Positions 1-11,174 of a stretch of DNA of 64,000 bases are shown here, in pieces. The stretch is from Purpureocillium takamizusanense. Taxonomy: Eukaryota > Ascomycota > Sordariomycetes > Hypocreales > Ophiocordycipitaceae. The notes below the pieces were generated by a model, which saw only the letters and a list, made by a program, of their open reading frames with translations, had not been told where the DNA came from and searched no databases. The position numbers and the translations under genes were made by a program. The stretch spans positions 868,001 through 932,000 of the forward strand of contig NC_063070.1 in NCBI RefSeq assembly GCF_022605165.1, given 5' to 3'. Each line of letters opens with the position of its first letter. Position 1 is the stretch's first letter.

Positions 1-690
1 ACAGCGTCGACGACCTCACGGCTGACGCTCTCGGCTGGGCTGGTCTCGTCTACGAGCAGACCCTGGGCGAGGAGAAGTACACGTTCGTGGAGGAAGTCAA
101 GGACCCCAAGTCGGTAACGCTCCTGATCAAGGGCCCCAACCAGCACACCATTGCACAGGTCACGGATGCCGTCCGGGACGGCCTGAGGAGCGTGTACAAC
201 ATGATTGTGGACAAGAGCGTCGTCCCAGGCGCCGGAGCGTTCCAGGTCGCCTGCGCCGCTCACCTCAAGAGCGATGCCTTTTCCAAGACGGTCAAGGGCA
301 AGGCCAAGTGGGGTGTCGAAGCGTTTGCCGACGCTCTTCTCGTCATTCCCAAGACCCTGGCTGCCAACGCCGGACACGATGTTCAAGACGCTCGTAAGTG
401 CCACTCATCCGACAACACTGACCCCAAGCTAACCCGCGTCGATAGTTGCGGCGATGCAGGACGAGCACGCCGAGGGCGACATTGTTGGCTTGAACCTGGA
501 GACGGGCGAGCCGATGGATCCCGAGCTGGAGGGCGTGTTCGACTCGTTCCGTGTGCTGCGAAACTCGATCGCGTCCAGCGCGGGCATCGCGTCCAACCTG
601 TTGCTGTGCGACGAGCTGCTCAAGGCGCGGCAGATGGGTAGGCAAGGCGGGCCTGGGCCGGGCATGGACGGACCTGACGATCACATGTAA
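1..690 (+). CDS. CCT6: T-complex protein 1 subunit zeta (CCT6), 3' part
   Basis: This is the C-terminal part of a group II chaperonin subunit. The CCT/TRiC ring folds actin, tubulin and WD40 proteins in the cytosol by ATP hydrolysis. Coding enters the window in frame at base 3. Exon bases 1-393 and 446-690 flank a 52-base intron (394-445, donor GTAAGT, acceptor GATAG) that restores the reading [14 protein letters not shown]. Family signatures are [20 protein letters not shown], the [12 protein letters not shown] segment near the nucleotide pocket, and the conserved end with [13 protein letters not shown], which is typical of the zeta subunit. The last residues are a Gly/Pro-rich tail. The N-terminal two thirds lie outside the window. 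Subunit assignment is by recalled family sequence and is confident. Confidence 0.93.
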
Positions 691-969
691 AGGGTAAATG
701 TTGCATAGATTTACATTAGAACCAAAAGTCCGGTTTAATATGTGTGAATAAGTGACTTGTTTTGAACATGTGTATGCAACATTGCGCGGAGAGGTAACGA
801 GATGAATAACCAGTACCTATACCTTGCACCCTGCGGTGGTCGCTTGGCGGGTTGACGCGCTAAGCCCCGCGTTGAAGTTCTGGCCGCCATCTTTCTGCCC
901 AAAAAAAATCTTGACCCCACCATCAATCACAAGCATCATCTTCAACTCGCGCCCAGGGCCGTCGCCAAC

Positions 970-1771
970 ATGGTCATGGACTACGACTCCGACTCCACGG
1001 AGGGCGACTACACCGAGACAAACGTCCTCCTGGGGTATGCCTCCAAAGATGCCGACGAAGACACAATAAGCAAGCTGGGCGGGCTTCCGGTACGCAAACA
1101 AACAACCGCTCTATCTCTCTTTTCTTTGCTGGTACCTTTGTTGCAGGCGCATTTCCGGCCTCTTTACCCAATGTTGCCCGGGCTCTTTGCCTGTCCCTTT
1201 TGTGGTCGCACTCCATCTCCGCTCTCTTGTGCGTAAATGCTGAAACTCCAATCCGTCTAGGACTGGCTCGACGCCGAGAAGCCCCCGACGGCGGCGTACG
1301 CGCGGTGCAAGGCGTGCCAGGACCTCATGGTGCTGCTCCTGCAGCTCAACGGCGAACTCCCAGAGCGCTTCCCCGGCCACGAGCGGAGGCTGTACGTGTT
1401 TGCGTGCAGGCGCGGGTCCTGCAGGCGCAAGGATGGCAGCGTCAGGGTTGTCCGAGGCGTGAGGGTTTGGGAGGACGAGGCTGCTGCTGCTGCTGCCGCC
1501 GCGGCGCAAGCTGAAGAGCAGGCGAGAAAGGAAGAGGAGGCCAAGGCGAAGAAGAAGAATGACGGCCCTGGACTGGGTGAGGCGCTCTTCGGCGCAAAGA
1601 CTTTTGGTGGAGGCGCCGGCGCGGGGAATCCCTTCCCCTCCGGCGCGAACCCGTTCGGTGCGTCCGGGTCGTCGAATCCGTTCAGCGCAGCCGCCGCTCC
1701 CTCTGCCAACAACCCCTTTGCCTCGCAGCCGAGCAAGGCCCCCGCCGCGCCGTCAGAACATCAACAAGAAG

Positions 1772-1805
<34 letters not shown>

Positions 1806-2463
1806 AGCTACCTCATCCCTCTCCAAGACCTTTGCCGAAACCCTCTCCCTCGACGCCCCACCGCCGCCGCAGCCCCCTCCCCCAGCCGAGCCCTGGCCCG
1901 AAGCCTCCTCCTCCCCCTCCCCATCCCACCCGAAGCCCTACCCGACGCTCTTCCTGTCGGACGCCGACTACGAGACGCTCGACCCCACGCCCGAGCAGGC
2001 CCCCGCCAACGTGCGCGTCGAGGATGCCGACGCGCCCGAGCCCTCCATCCTCGACCGCGAGGCCTTCGAGTCCACCATGGACGCCACCTTCCAGAAGTTT
2101 GCGGACCGCCTCGCGCAGAACCCGGACCAGGTCATCCGGTACGAGTTTGGCGGCGCGCCGCTGCTGTACTCGAAGACGGACGCCGTGGGACGGAGGATCC
2201 TCGGCGGCGGTGGCGGTGGTGGCGCTGGCATCCCCGGGTGCGCCAACTGCGGCGCCAGGAGGACGTTCGAGGTGCAGCTGACGCCCAATGCCATCGCCGA
2301 GCTCGAGGCGGATGACCTGAGCCTCGAGGGCATGGAGTGGGGGACCATCATCGTGGGCGTGTGTGAGAGGGACTGCGTGCCGCGACAGACGGAAAAGGGC
2401 GAGGCGGGGTACCTCGAGGAGTGGGTGGGCGTGCAGTGGGAGGAGTTGACGAAGCAAAAGTGA
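970..2463 (+). CDS. TSR4: Tsr4/PDCD2-family ribosome biogenesis protein
   Basis: This is a 440-residue protein of the PDCD2/Tsr4 family, which acts as a cytoplasmic chaperone for ribosomal protein uS5 (Rps2) and is needed for 20S rRNA processing. Exons are 970-1089 and 1261-2463, and the 171-base phase-0 intron joins ISKLGGLP to DWLDAEKP. The N-terminal module has VLLGYA, a CKAC pair near residue 56, then LLLQLNGELPERF, HERRLYVFAC and KDGSVRVVRG. The C-terminal PDCD2_C module has CANCGARRTFEVQL near residue 368 and ends in EEWVGVQWEEL. Between them is a long low-complexity linker with an Ala run, repeated NPF tripeptides and a glutamine run at about 208-222 encoded by CAG/CAA. The linker is probably disordered and length-variable. 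NPF motifs are also EH-domain ligands, but a role here is unknown. Confidence 0.88.
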
Positions 2464-2794
2464 AACTGAGACTCGGTGCAGAATAGACAAATGGCGGTGA
2501 TTAGTCTCTGAGCCATGACGATCTTCAAGATATTGCGTTTAACGCGGCGTCTAGATCTCGGCGTCGCTTGTGCGTGGTTTCAACGACATGTTCCTATATA
2601 ACGCCAGTACACTGGATGCTAGTTCCCTGGCAAGCCACGTTCACGCCATCATGCTTGATAGGCAATAGGTTTCCTTTTCCACATCCCATGAGACATAACC
2701 ATTTTGCCGTCGTAAACAAAGGCGCTTGCTTCTTGCCCCGCCCGTTGCCGCGTCGGTCGTTCTTCCGGCCCCCGCGCCGCTGCAACCACTCCGC
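2464..2794. other. Convergent 3' flanks (TSR4 / eIF3k)
   Basis: Short spacer between two genes that point at each other. It should hold both 3' untranslated regions. No other gene or repeat is visible. Confidence 0.6.
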
Positions 2795-3708
2795 TCATAC
2801 AGTCTCCTCCCAGGACCGCCGAATCACCCTCGCAAACTGGTCGACGTTGACGTCCTCACGAATCTCGGCCTTCTTGGCCTCGTTGTCCGGGTTCGAGGGG
2901 ATCTTGACGTTGCCGTCGCCGTCGACGCCCCAGCCGCAGACCTCCATGACGAACTTCTTGGTGGCGTCCTCGCCGAGGCCGAGCCACGACTCGAGGTGCG
3001 TGAGCTTGATCTCGCGGAAGGCCTGCGAGACGAGCTGCGCGATGCGGTGTCGGATCATGTCCTCGAAGCCCGAGATGTCGGCGATGAGGTCGGCGCACAG
3101 GTCGTCGCCGTCCACCGTGGCCCAGAACTGCGCGTACTGCGCGCCCTCGAGCTGTGAGTTGAGCGCGCGCAGCTTGGTCAGGGCCTCGTGCAGCTCGCCG
3201 GTGGCCGCCGCGGACGGGTTGATGAGGTGCAGCGCGAGGGAGAACTGTGTCGAGGGGAAGAGCGTCATGGCCTTGACGAGGATGTTGGTGACGACCTCGT
3301 CCTTTGTCCGGTCGGGGTTCAGCTGGTACCTGTGTGGGCGCTGCAGTGTCAGTCAACGGCGATCCCTCAGCTGACAGGGCATGAACGAGGCAATAAAGTG
3401 GCATGGGGGCCTGTGTCAGACAGATGAAGAGAGATGACTTCATGAAGAGAGTCAGGTAATAGGAAACGTTGACATCTGATCATCACACAAATCGCTAAAA
3501 GCATATATAAATCCCACACACGCGAGGCGCTCGAGGCCACTCACAGCTTCAACAGCGTCCGGTTGGCGTTCATGTCGCACGTCTTCTGTTCGCATTGCTC
3601 CGTCAGGTACCCCTCGAGGGAGCCCACCGCCTCGGGATTGTAGCGCTCGAGGCCATTGATGATGTTGGTGATGTACTCGGGCCGCTCGGGCGGGTCTTCG
3701 CCGTTCAT
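2795..3708 (-). CDS. Eukaryotic translation initiation factor 3 subunit K
   Basis: eIF3k is a small PCI/winged-helix subunit of the eIF3 complex that binds the 40S ribosome. The gene has two exons on the minus strand, 3708-3545 and 3329-2795, giving 232 residues. The 215-base intron (donor GTGAGT, acceptor ACAG) joins NRTLLKL to YQLNPDRTKDEVVTNILVKAM. Signatures are EYITNIINGLERYNPEAVGSLEGYL at the N-terminus, TLFPSTQFSLALHL, and the C-terminal winged helix with KIPSNPDNEAKKAEIREDVN and RVIRRSWEE. I start at the ATG at 3708 because family members begin just before the YITNIINGLERYN block. An in-frame upstream ATG at 3924 would add 72 unsupported residues. Baker's yeast lacks this subunit, whereas filamentous fungi keep it. 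Confidence 0.93.
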
Positions 3709-4129
3709 CTTGTCGGTTCCGGAGGGCACGAATATGCCGAGTAGAGGGTCCGAAAGGGGGGCGGGGGCGCGTGGGATGTCGAGGTGAAGTTGCCGATGGT
3801 GGGGTTGCGGCAAGTTTTCACGATTGTGTGGTGTCGCTTGTGCGCGTCCCGGAGGGGCATAGCGCGGTCCGGGGCTAGCCATTCTTCCGTACCGGGAGAC
3901 GGTGAGTGGCACCGGCCAGGTCACGTGCTCCCGCGTTTACATCGTCATAGAGCCGCGTCTCACAGCGGTGCGGAGGACATATCTGTGGCGCACTTTCGGT
4001 CCCGTCGTTCACGAATAGTATGGGTGCTTCAGGGGTCTTCTGAAGGCCTCTCATGAATTTCGACTTTTAGTCTTAGCTTGATCATTGGATCAGCGGCCTT
4101 GCCATTCCTCGGACTGCCGGTGTTGAACC
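3709..4129. promoter_or_regulatory. Divergent promoter region eIF3k / DNA ligase I
   Basis: 421 bases between two divergent starts, so it must carry both promoters. No clear TATA box, gene or repeat is visible. Confidence 0.5.
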
Positions 4130-6859
4130 ATGTCCAGCCCGGCGAAGAAGCGGAAGCTCAACAATAGCAGCAAGACCGCGGCAGCCCAGCCAAAAGGCCT
4201 GGAGTACTTTTTCTCCAAGCAAAGGCAGGTTGAAACTTCTGTGTCAGCACCCGCGGAGACTCAAGTCTCTGGCGATGGCTCTAGCAAGCTCTCAGACGAG
4301 GAGCTAGCACGGAGACTGCAAGCCGAGTACGACCTCGAAGCTTCCAATGGGCCAGCTGAAGATGGCGGGACTGAAAAGACCGAAAGAGATAAAGAGGTTT
4401 CGGGAATCACTGAGCAGTATGAACAAAATACCGAAGCCCTGACGTCGTCACCCAAAAAGGACGTGTCGAATCTGGCTGGGGTGTCGAACGGCGCACCGGA
4501 GCAGCCTGGGAAAACCCTCACGCTCCAATCGACTGGCACAGCCGAAGACGCCGTAACATCTTCAATCCCACTCGATGAATCGCCCCTTGTCTTTGACCCG
4601 TCACAATATGTGACTCAGCTCCGGCAACACTGGGCAGCAGATGGAGGGAACGCCTCATACGGACTGCTCACCAGGTGTTTTGTCCTTGTTAGCGCGACAA
4701 CAAGTCGCATAAAGATCGTGGACACCCTGGTCAACTGCTTGCGGGTTTTGATTGAAGGAGATCCATCAAGCCTTCTCCCTGCTGTAAGTCGAATGCAAGT
4801 CGTATTGGGATGGGCCTAACGCGCCCCAGGTCTGGCTCGCCACCAACTCGATATCGCCGTCCTACATTTCCCTTGAGTTGGGATTAGGCGGATCGGCGAT
4901 ATCGAAAGCCCTAAGAAACGTCTGCGGCCTGGACAACCGATCGCTCAAGGCCATCTACGACAAGTATGGAGATGCTGGTGATGTCGCGTTTGAGGCAAAG
5001 AAGAAACAAAGCTTCACCCTTCGAAAGCCCAAGCCCTTGACCATCAAGGGCGTTTACCAATCGCTGGTCAAGATTGCCACCAGTCAAGGTCAGGGCAGCA
5101 ACGAAGCAAAGCAGCGTATCGTCGATCGACTACTGCAAGATGCCCGGGGAGGCGAAGAGAGTCGCTTCATCGTGCGAACCCTTTGCCAGCATGTCAGTAG
5201 TGCTCGAGCGTATATGTGGGACATGGGCTGACACTCTTACAGCTCAGGATAGGCGCCGTCAAGACGACCATGCTCATTGCCCTCTCTCGAGCCTTCTTGT
5301 TGTCCCGCCCTCTAGAGGCAGACTTTGCCCTGAAGTCGGTGCCTGACTTATCCACACTTAAGAAGGAGGAGTTGGCTGAAGTATGGGGCAAAGCTGAAGA
5401 GATCGTCAAGGCATGCTTTGCAAGACGGCCTAACTACAATGACCTGATACCGGTGCTTCTCGAGATTGGCGTTACGGAAGAGCTATTGGTCCGTTGCGGC
5501 TTGACTTTGCACATCCCATTGCGACCTATGCTGGGCAGCATCACCCGTGATCTGTCAGAGATGTTGACCAAGCTACAAGGACGGGACTTTGCCTGCGAGT
5601 TCAAGTACGACGGCCAAAGAGCGCAAGTACACTGCGATGAAAAAGGCAAAGTGTCCATCTTCTCGCGGCATCTGGAACTCATGACGGACAAGTACCCCGA
5701 TCTTGTGGAGCTGGTACCCAAGATCCGCGGGGAGGGGGTGGGCAGCTTCATCATGGAGGGGGAGGTTGTGGCCGTCGACCGGGCTACGGGAGAGCTCAAG
5801 AACTTCCAGGCACTGACGAACCGCGCGAGGAAGGATGTGGAAATTGGGAGCATCACCGTCGACGTCTGCCTCTTTTCGTTTGATCTGATGTACCTGAATG
5901 GGCAGCCGCTTCTGGACCGACCGTTTCGAGAGCGACGGGAGCTTCTGCGATCGCTCTTTACAGAGGTCCCCCACCACTTCACCTGGGTCAAGAGCCTTGA
6001 CGCAACGTCCGGAGACTCTGAAGCCGTTCTGGACTTTTTCAAGTCCGCCACTGAGAGCAAGTGCGAAGGGATCATGGTCAAGATCATGGACAATTTGACC
6101 GACGTACCATACATCGACAGCGCATCAGAGCAACCCCAAGGTCTTGAAGCGTCCGAGAAACTCTCGACCCCAAAGTCCAAGTCAAAATCGAAGCAGAAGG
6201 CGAAGAACGCCGCGGCCGCGGATGGCGAAGAGGGGAAACCCAAGTCTCGGAGGAAACCGCTCTTGGCCACGTACGAGCCGGACAAGCGACTGGACTCATG
6301 GCTCAAGGTCAAGAAGGACTACAACTCGAGCTTTGATACCCTGGACTTGATCCCTGTAGCCGGCTGGCATGGGCAGGGCCGCAAGGCCAAGTGGTGGTCG
6401 CCGATGCTGCTTGCGGTGCGCAACGAGGAGACGGGAATGTTTGAGGCGGTGTGCAAGTGCATGTCTGGCTTCACCGACGCATTTTACAAAGCGAACAAGC
6501 TGTTTTACGACAACGGCGATGAGAGCGGCGAGCCGAAGAACGTTCGGTTCCAGAAGCCAAGTTTCATAGAGTACAGCGGTCCAAGTCCCGATGTGTGGTT
6601 TGAGCCGCAAGAGGTCTGGGAGATGGCATTTGCAGATATTACTCTCAGTCCGACGTATACGGCGGCGATTGGCCTGGTGAGCGACGAGAGAGGGCTGAGC
6701 CTGCGATTTCCACGGTTTTTGAAGAAGAGAGAGGACAAGGGCATTGAAGAGGCCAGCACCAACGAGTTCCTGGCTGGGCTTTGGAGAAAGCAGGAGGCAA
6801 AGGCTGTAAGCGAGCGAGATACCAAGGCAGCTGGTGAGGAAGAGGAAGACGAGGTGTGA
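4130..6859 (+). CDS. CDC9: ATP-dependent DNA ligase I (Cdc9-like)
   Basis: Replicative DNA ligase that seals Okazaki fragments and repair nicks in the nucleus. Exons 4130-4783, 4830-5192 and 5243-6859 give 877 residues; both introns are about 50 bases and phase 0. The N-terminus has a basic KKRK patch and a PIP-box-like GLEYFFSK segment expected to bind PCNA, then a disordered acidic linker. The DNA-binding domain spans about 150-420. The adenylation motif is EFKYDGQRAQVH with lysine about 460. Later nucleotidyltransferase motifs include SFIMEGEVVAVD, CEGIMVK and SWLKVKKDY, followed by the OB-fold with FTDAFYKANKLFY and LRFPRFLKKREDK. A basic Lys/Arg/Ser-rich insert at about 626-678 interrupts the catalytic core between motifs IV and V. 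The end is acidic. Confidence 0.92.
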
Positions 6860-6976
6860 GGCAACGGGGCAGTACACTGCTGCTTGGGCTGTCGCACTTG
6901 CCCTCACGGGACATATGAATCAATGAACAAACATGACCCCATCTGGTCGAGGACTCGAGATCATCAGCCGTCATCT

Positions 6977-7244
6977 CATTTGCCTGCATTGAGTTTCTGA
7001 GCTATCAAGCTGACTACGGCCACGGATCCCATGAAGAGGACGGCGTTGTAGAACTAAAAATGGTAAGCGAGGGACCTTTTTGGACGTGAGATAGAGACCT
7101 ACGGCCTTTCTGGATACCTCTCTCTCCTCGTCGTCGGTCCTGGACTCGATGAAGAGCCTCCTGAGGTTGGGAAAGTTGGCCTGGTAAGGCAGGTTTTAGC
7201 GCGTAACAATAAGAAAAAAAATGGCACGAAGCGCTGCATACCAT
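6977..7244 (-). CDS. Putative 52-residue single-span membrane protein
   Basis: This is a small spliced gene on the minus strand that I do not recognise. Reading: the ATG alone at 7244-7242, a 61-base intron 7241-7181 (GTATGC...CCAG), exon 7180-7103, a 49-base intron 7102-7054 (GTAGGT...TTTTAG), and exon 7053-6977 ending in TGA. The product begins MANFPNLRRLFIESR, has a charged DDEEREVSRK stretch, then one hydrophobic segment (about residues 30-45, AVLFMGSVAVVSLIA), and ends QKLNAGK. A basic N-terminal half followed by a C-terminal span resembles small tail-anchored mitochondrial or ER proteins, but the family is not identified. Support is the coherent frame across three exons, good splice signals, and a lone membrane segment. 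It lies just downstream of DNA ligase I, in convergent orientation. Confidence 0.6.
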
Positions 7245-7754
7245 TTTGGCGTCTGACAGACCGACAATCGGCCGTGAGTCTCAGCTAAGCACAGTCAGGG
7301 AATCATCGAGAACTGCACTGCACTGCAACGATGGCTGGTCCGTCCCGGCATGAAGCTGGAGACTGGTGCGTGCTCCCTGACGCTGTGGATCCACAGCGTC
7401 AAGTACGGAGGAGCTTATGGAGCTCGGTGGAGCAGTCACCTGACTGGCTGCCGCCCCCGGGGGTTTCGTCCGGTTCAGTGGTGATGGCACTAACGATTCA
7501 CCACCAAAGCGTTCCCCTGGCCATCTCGCGCGAGCTCTTGGCATATCTGGCGACGAGCATCGCATCACCCGGACCCCATTCAGCAGAGACACGCCGCTTC
7601 AACTCCCCCGCCACGGGCGCTCCGACGCATACCCGGGACAGCGACTGCGTCGACGACATCTCAATCTGCCCAGCCGAGTCGTAGACTCCTGGGCCCCTAC
7701 GCCGCCGCCGTCAGAGCACCTGCTGCCCCTCCATCCCCCTTGGGCCCGACGACC
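7245..7754. promoter_or_regulatory. Divergent promoter region (52-aa gene / AP-1 beta)
   Basis: 510 bases between two divergent starts. It contains the perfect 24-bp palindrome at 7378-7401 listed separately. No further gene is visible. Confidence 0.5.
7378..7401. repeat. Perfect 24-bp palindrome
   Basis: Bases 7378-7401 read identically on both strands with no spacer. The half-site is TGACGCTGTGGA, and the outer six bases give TGACGC and GCGTCA, which resemble bZIP half-sites. It lies 134 bases upstream of the 52-residue gene start and 354 bases upstream of AP-1 beta. A role as an operator-like site is inference. Confidence 0.7.
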
Positions 7755-10287
7755 ATGGCGGTAAACCGCATCCGCGGCGCCTTTGCCGCGCCGCGCAAGG
7801 GCGAGACCTTTGAGCTACGAGCCGGCCTGGTCTCGCAGTACGCATACGAGCGCAAGGAGTCGATCCAAAAGACCATCATGGCCATGACTCTGGGCAAGGA
7901 CGTCTCGGCACTGTTCCCCGACGTGCTCAAGAACATTGCCACGGCCGACCTTGACCAGAAGAAGCTCGTCTACCTCTACCTAATGTGAGCCCCCCTGCTA
8001 GTTACCCCGTCTGTTCACAAGCAATGCATGCATGCACGCAGGACGAGCACCGCGGTCGCAAGGTCCCTCGGGAGGGGCCGCGGAGTATCTATGGCTGACG
8101 CATGGCAGGAACTACGCCAAATCACATCCCGATCTGTGTATCCTCGCCGTCAATACGTTTGTACAAGACTCGGAAGACCCGAACCCGCTGATAAGAGCAC
8201 TGGCCATCCGCACCATGGGCTGCATCCGTGTGGACAAGATGGTGGACTACATGGAAGAACCGTTACGGAAGACGCTGCGGGACGAGTCGCCGTACGTGCG
8301 CAAGACGGCCGCCATTTGCGTCGCCAAACTCTTCGACCTCAACCCTTCCATGTGCATCGAGAACGGATTTCTGGAGACGTTGCAAGAGATGATTGGAGAC
8401 CCCAACCCCATGGTCGTCGCAAACTCGGTGCAGGCCCTGGCGGAAATCAGCGAGACCGCACCCGAGACGAGAGCCCTCGTCATCACTCCCGCGACGCTCA
8501 AGAAGCTTCTCATGGCTCTCAACGAATGCACGGAATGGGGCAGGATCACGATCCTCAGCACATTGGCGGACTACCAGTCCGGCGACGCCAAGGAGTCGGA
8601 GCACATTTGCGAGCGAGTCACGCCTCAGTTCCAGCACGTCAACCCGAGCGTCGTCCTGGCTGCGATCAAGGTCGTCTTTACCCACATGAAGGCTGTCAAC
8701 CCGGAGTTGGTGCGATCATACCTCAAGAAGATGGCTCCGCCGCTAGGTTAGTATTTCTTCAGGACATAATGCGCCTCATACTGACGCTTGTCCAGTGACG
8801 CTGGTTGCTTCCGCCCCCGAGGTGCAGTACGTCGCGCTGCGAAACATTGATCTCCTGCTCCAGGCCAAACCCGACATCCTCAGCAAAGAGCTTCGAGTTT
8901 TCTTTTGCAAGTACAACGACCCGCCCTACGTCAAGCTGCAGAAGCTTGAAATCATGGTCAGGATAGCAAACGAGAAAAACTACGAGCAGCTACTGGCTGA
9001 GCTCAAGGAGTACGCGCTGGAAGTCGATATGGACTTTGTCCGGAGGGCCGTCAAGGCCATCGGCCAGGTGGCCATCAAGATCGAAAGCGCCAGCGCAAAG
9101 TGTGTGCAGGCCCTGGAGGATCTCATTTCTACAAAGGTCAACTACGTTGTCCAGGAATGCGTGGTCGTCATCAAGGACATCCTGCGAAAATACCCAGGGT
9201 ACGAGGGTGTCATTCCAACGCTCTGCCAGCACATTGAGGACCTGGACGAGCCCGAAGCCCGTGGCGCCTTGATCTGGATCGTCGGCGAGTACGCCGAGAA
9301 GATTAGCAACGCCGACCAGATCCTGGAAGGCTTTGTGGAAGGCTTTATGGAGGAGTTTACCCAGGTGCGTTATGAACGGCTATCCGCTTCGGAGGGCGCT
9401 GCTGACGTGAACAGACTCAACTACAAATCCTTACAGCCGTCGTCAAGTTGTTCCTGAAGAAGCCCGCGAACACGCAGGGCCTCGTCCAAAAGGTGCTGCA
9501 GGCGGCAACGGCCGAAAACGACAACCCCGATATCCGTGACAGGGCTTACGTATATTGGCGGTTGCTTTCTGGCGACCTGGACGTTGCCAAGGCAAGTCTG
9601 GCCCCTCAGTCTCAAGTCTAGCTTATATTGACCTGCCGGTAGAGCATTATCCTCTCACAAAAGCCCACCATCTCTACAACCATGACCAGTCTGCCGCCGG
9701 CACTGCTCGAGCAGCTTCTGACCGAGCTGTCCACGCTGGCGTCGGTCTACCACAAGCCTCCCGAATCGTTTGTCGGCAAGGGCCGCTTCGGCGCGGACGA
9801 GATTCAGCGGGCAGCCATCCAAGAGCAGCGCCAGAACCTTGCCGACAATCCGATTGCGGCCTCTGTGGCGGCTGCTGCTGCAGCCAATGGCACTGGCAGC
9901 GGTGCGTCGCAGAGCAACATCGAGAACCTCCTCGACATCGACTTCGACGGCGCGGCCCCGGCGTCGCATGAACAGCAAAGCGCCACGGCAACCCCGGATC
10001 GCATGGCCAGTCCCGCTGGCGGCGCACCTTCGGGTGGCATGGCCGATATGATGAGCATGTTTGACGCGCCGGCCGCCAGCAACAGCAGCAGCAACGGGAC
10101 GCCCGCGCCGAGTGGAGGAGGAGGTGGTGGTGGGTTGAACGACTTGATGAGCGGGTTCGAGGGCATGAACTTTGGAGGCGAGCCGTCACACCAGCCGCTG
10201 CCCGCGGCAATGCAGCTGCACAACGCGCAGGGCGGCGAGGGGCAGGGCCCGAAAAAGGACAGCGACGATTTGTTGGGTTTGCTGTAG
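7755..10287 (+). CDS. APL2: AP-1 complex subunit beta (beta-adaptin, Apl2-like)
   Basis: Large subunit of the AP-1 clathrin adaptor that sorts cargo between trans-Golgi and endosomes. Five exons, 7755-7984, 8109-8746, 8796-9364, 9415-9591 and 9643-10287, give 752 residues. The N-terminal adaptin trunk of HEAT-like repeats is unmistakable: [61 protein letters not shown] and [15 protein letters not shown]. The hinge has a clathrin-box-like LLDIDFD and the protein ends LLGLL. No appendage (ear) domain follows, so the protein is shorter than animal beta1. Intron 4 (9592-9642) has a GC donor (GCAAGT) and is needed to join LSGDLDVAK to [13 protein letters not shown]. The ATG at 7755 begins the conserved [10 protein letters not shown]. 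Confidence 0.94.
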
Positions 10288-10707
10288 AGACACGGAGTCC
10301 TCGGCGCTTGAAACTGTTGGCGTAGCGTTGGCCTAAATGGACACGCAAGTGTCCGCTGCAACGGAGTGATTGAAGGGACATGGAACAAGGCGCCAGTGGC
10401 GGTGCAAGTATAATGAAGTCTTCCTTGTTCATGTGTCGAAAGTATGGCGCTCGTAGCATCTCTGCGCCTTGTGGTATCGTATCGATTCGGGCCGCCGGCC
10501 CCGTCCCGCTCCAGCATGTTCCAGCACAGCCTATTGCCGGATCGCTGTGCGCCCACGACCATCTATCCATTGCACGGGGGTTCTTGTCACCAGCGAGCTT
10601 GTCCAGTGCTATATATAGTCCGCTCGCTGCTCCCTGCGGCGCCCATTCTCTCTCTCTCTCTCCCTTTGTCGTATATACACACCCGCATACGGCACAGCAC
10701 GTCCGCG
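10288..10707. other. Convergent 3' flanks with CT tract
   Basis: 420 bases between the AP-1 beta and BolA-like stop codons. It holds a TATATATAG string near 10611 and a CT-repeat tract near 10648-10663. No gene is visible. Confidence 0.5.
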
Positions 10708-11174
10708 TCACTGCGTTGTGCCCTCGACGTGGCCGCCCACGGTGCCGGCGAGCGAGGGCCCCGTCGTCGTCGTCGTCGTCGTTCCCTCCTCCTTGGCGGC
10801 GTCGGCCTTTGCCCTGTCGCGCCGCCACTCGTCGGGTGTCTGGCAGCGGGCGGTCCAGGCGTGGATGGCGGCGATCTCGTCCTTGAGGGCGGCGTTGACG
10901 AGGCGGTGGCGCTTGAGCGACGTGAGGCCCTGGAACTGGGGGGAGACGATGAGCGTGGTGAAGGCTTGGCCGCAGCCGCCTGTTGTTTGTTGCGCCAGTT
11001 GTCAGCGAGGTGACTCCCTTTTCTACAATTTCTCCTTTTTTTTTCTTCTCTTTCTTCTGTTTCTCTCTCCTTTCGATTGCTTGACGTACCAGACATGTCC
11101 GTCACCTCGACGTGCTCGGCCTTGAGGCGCTCCGTGATGGCCGCGCGCAGGGTGTCGTCTGTGATTTGCGCCAT
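10708..11174 (-). CDS. BolA-like protein (Fra2/BOLA2 type)
   Basis: BolA proteins pair with monothiol glutaredoxins to bind a 2Fe-2S cluster; cytosolic Fra2/BOLA2 transmits iron status and delivers clusters. Exons 11174-11090 and 10979-10708 (minus) give 118 residues. The 110-base intron splits the invariant glycine of MSGGCGQAF. Signatures are [26 protein letters not shown] (written across the splice), then FQGLTSLKRHRLVNAALKDEIAAIHAW, which contains the RHR motif and the cluster-ligand histidine region. The presence of Cys in GGCG fits the Fra2 subgroup. After the domain there is a fungal-type C-terminal extension with a threonine run encoded by ACG repeats. No targeting leader is seen, so a cytosolic or nuclear site is likely. 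Confidence 0.9.

Noticed and set aside
3709..3924. N-terminal extension of eIF3k from an upstream ATG
   Set aside because: The added 72 residues are Pro/Arg/His-rich and unlike the family, which begins just before the YITNIINGLERYN block. Treated as leader.
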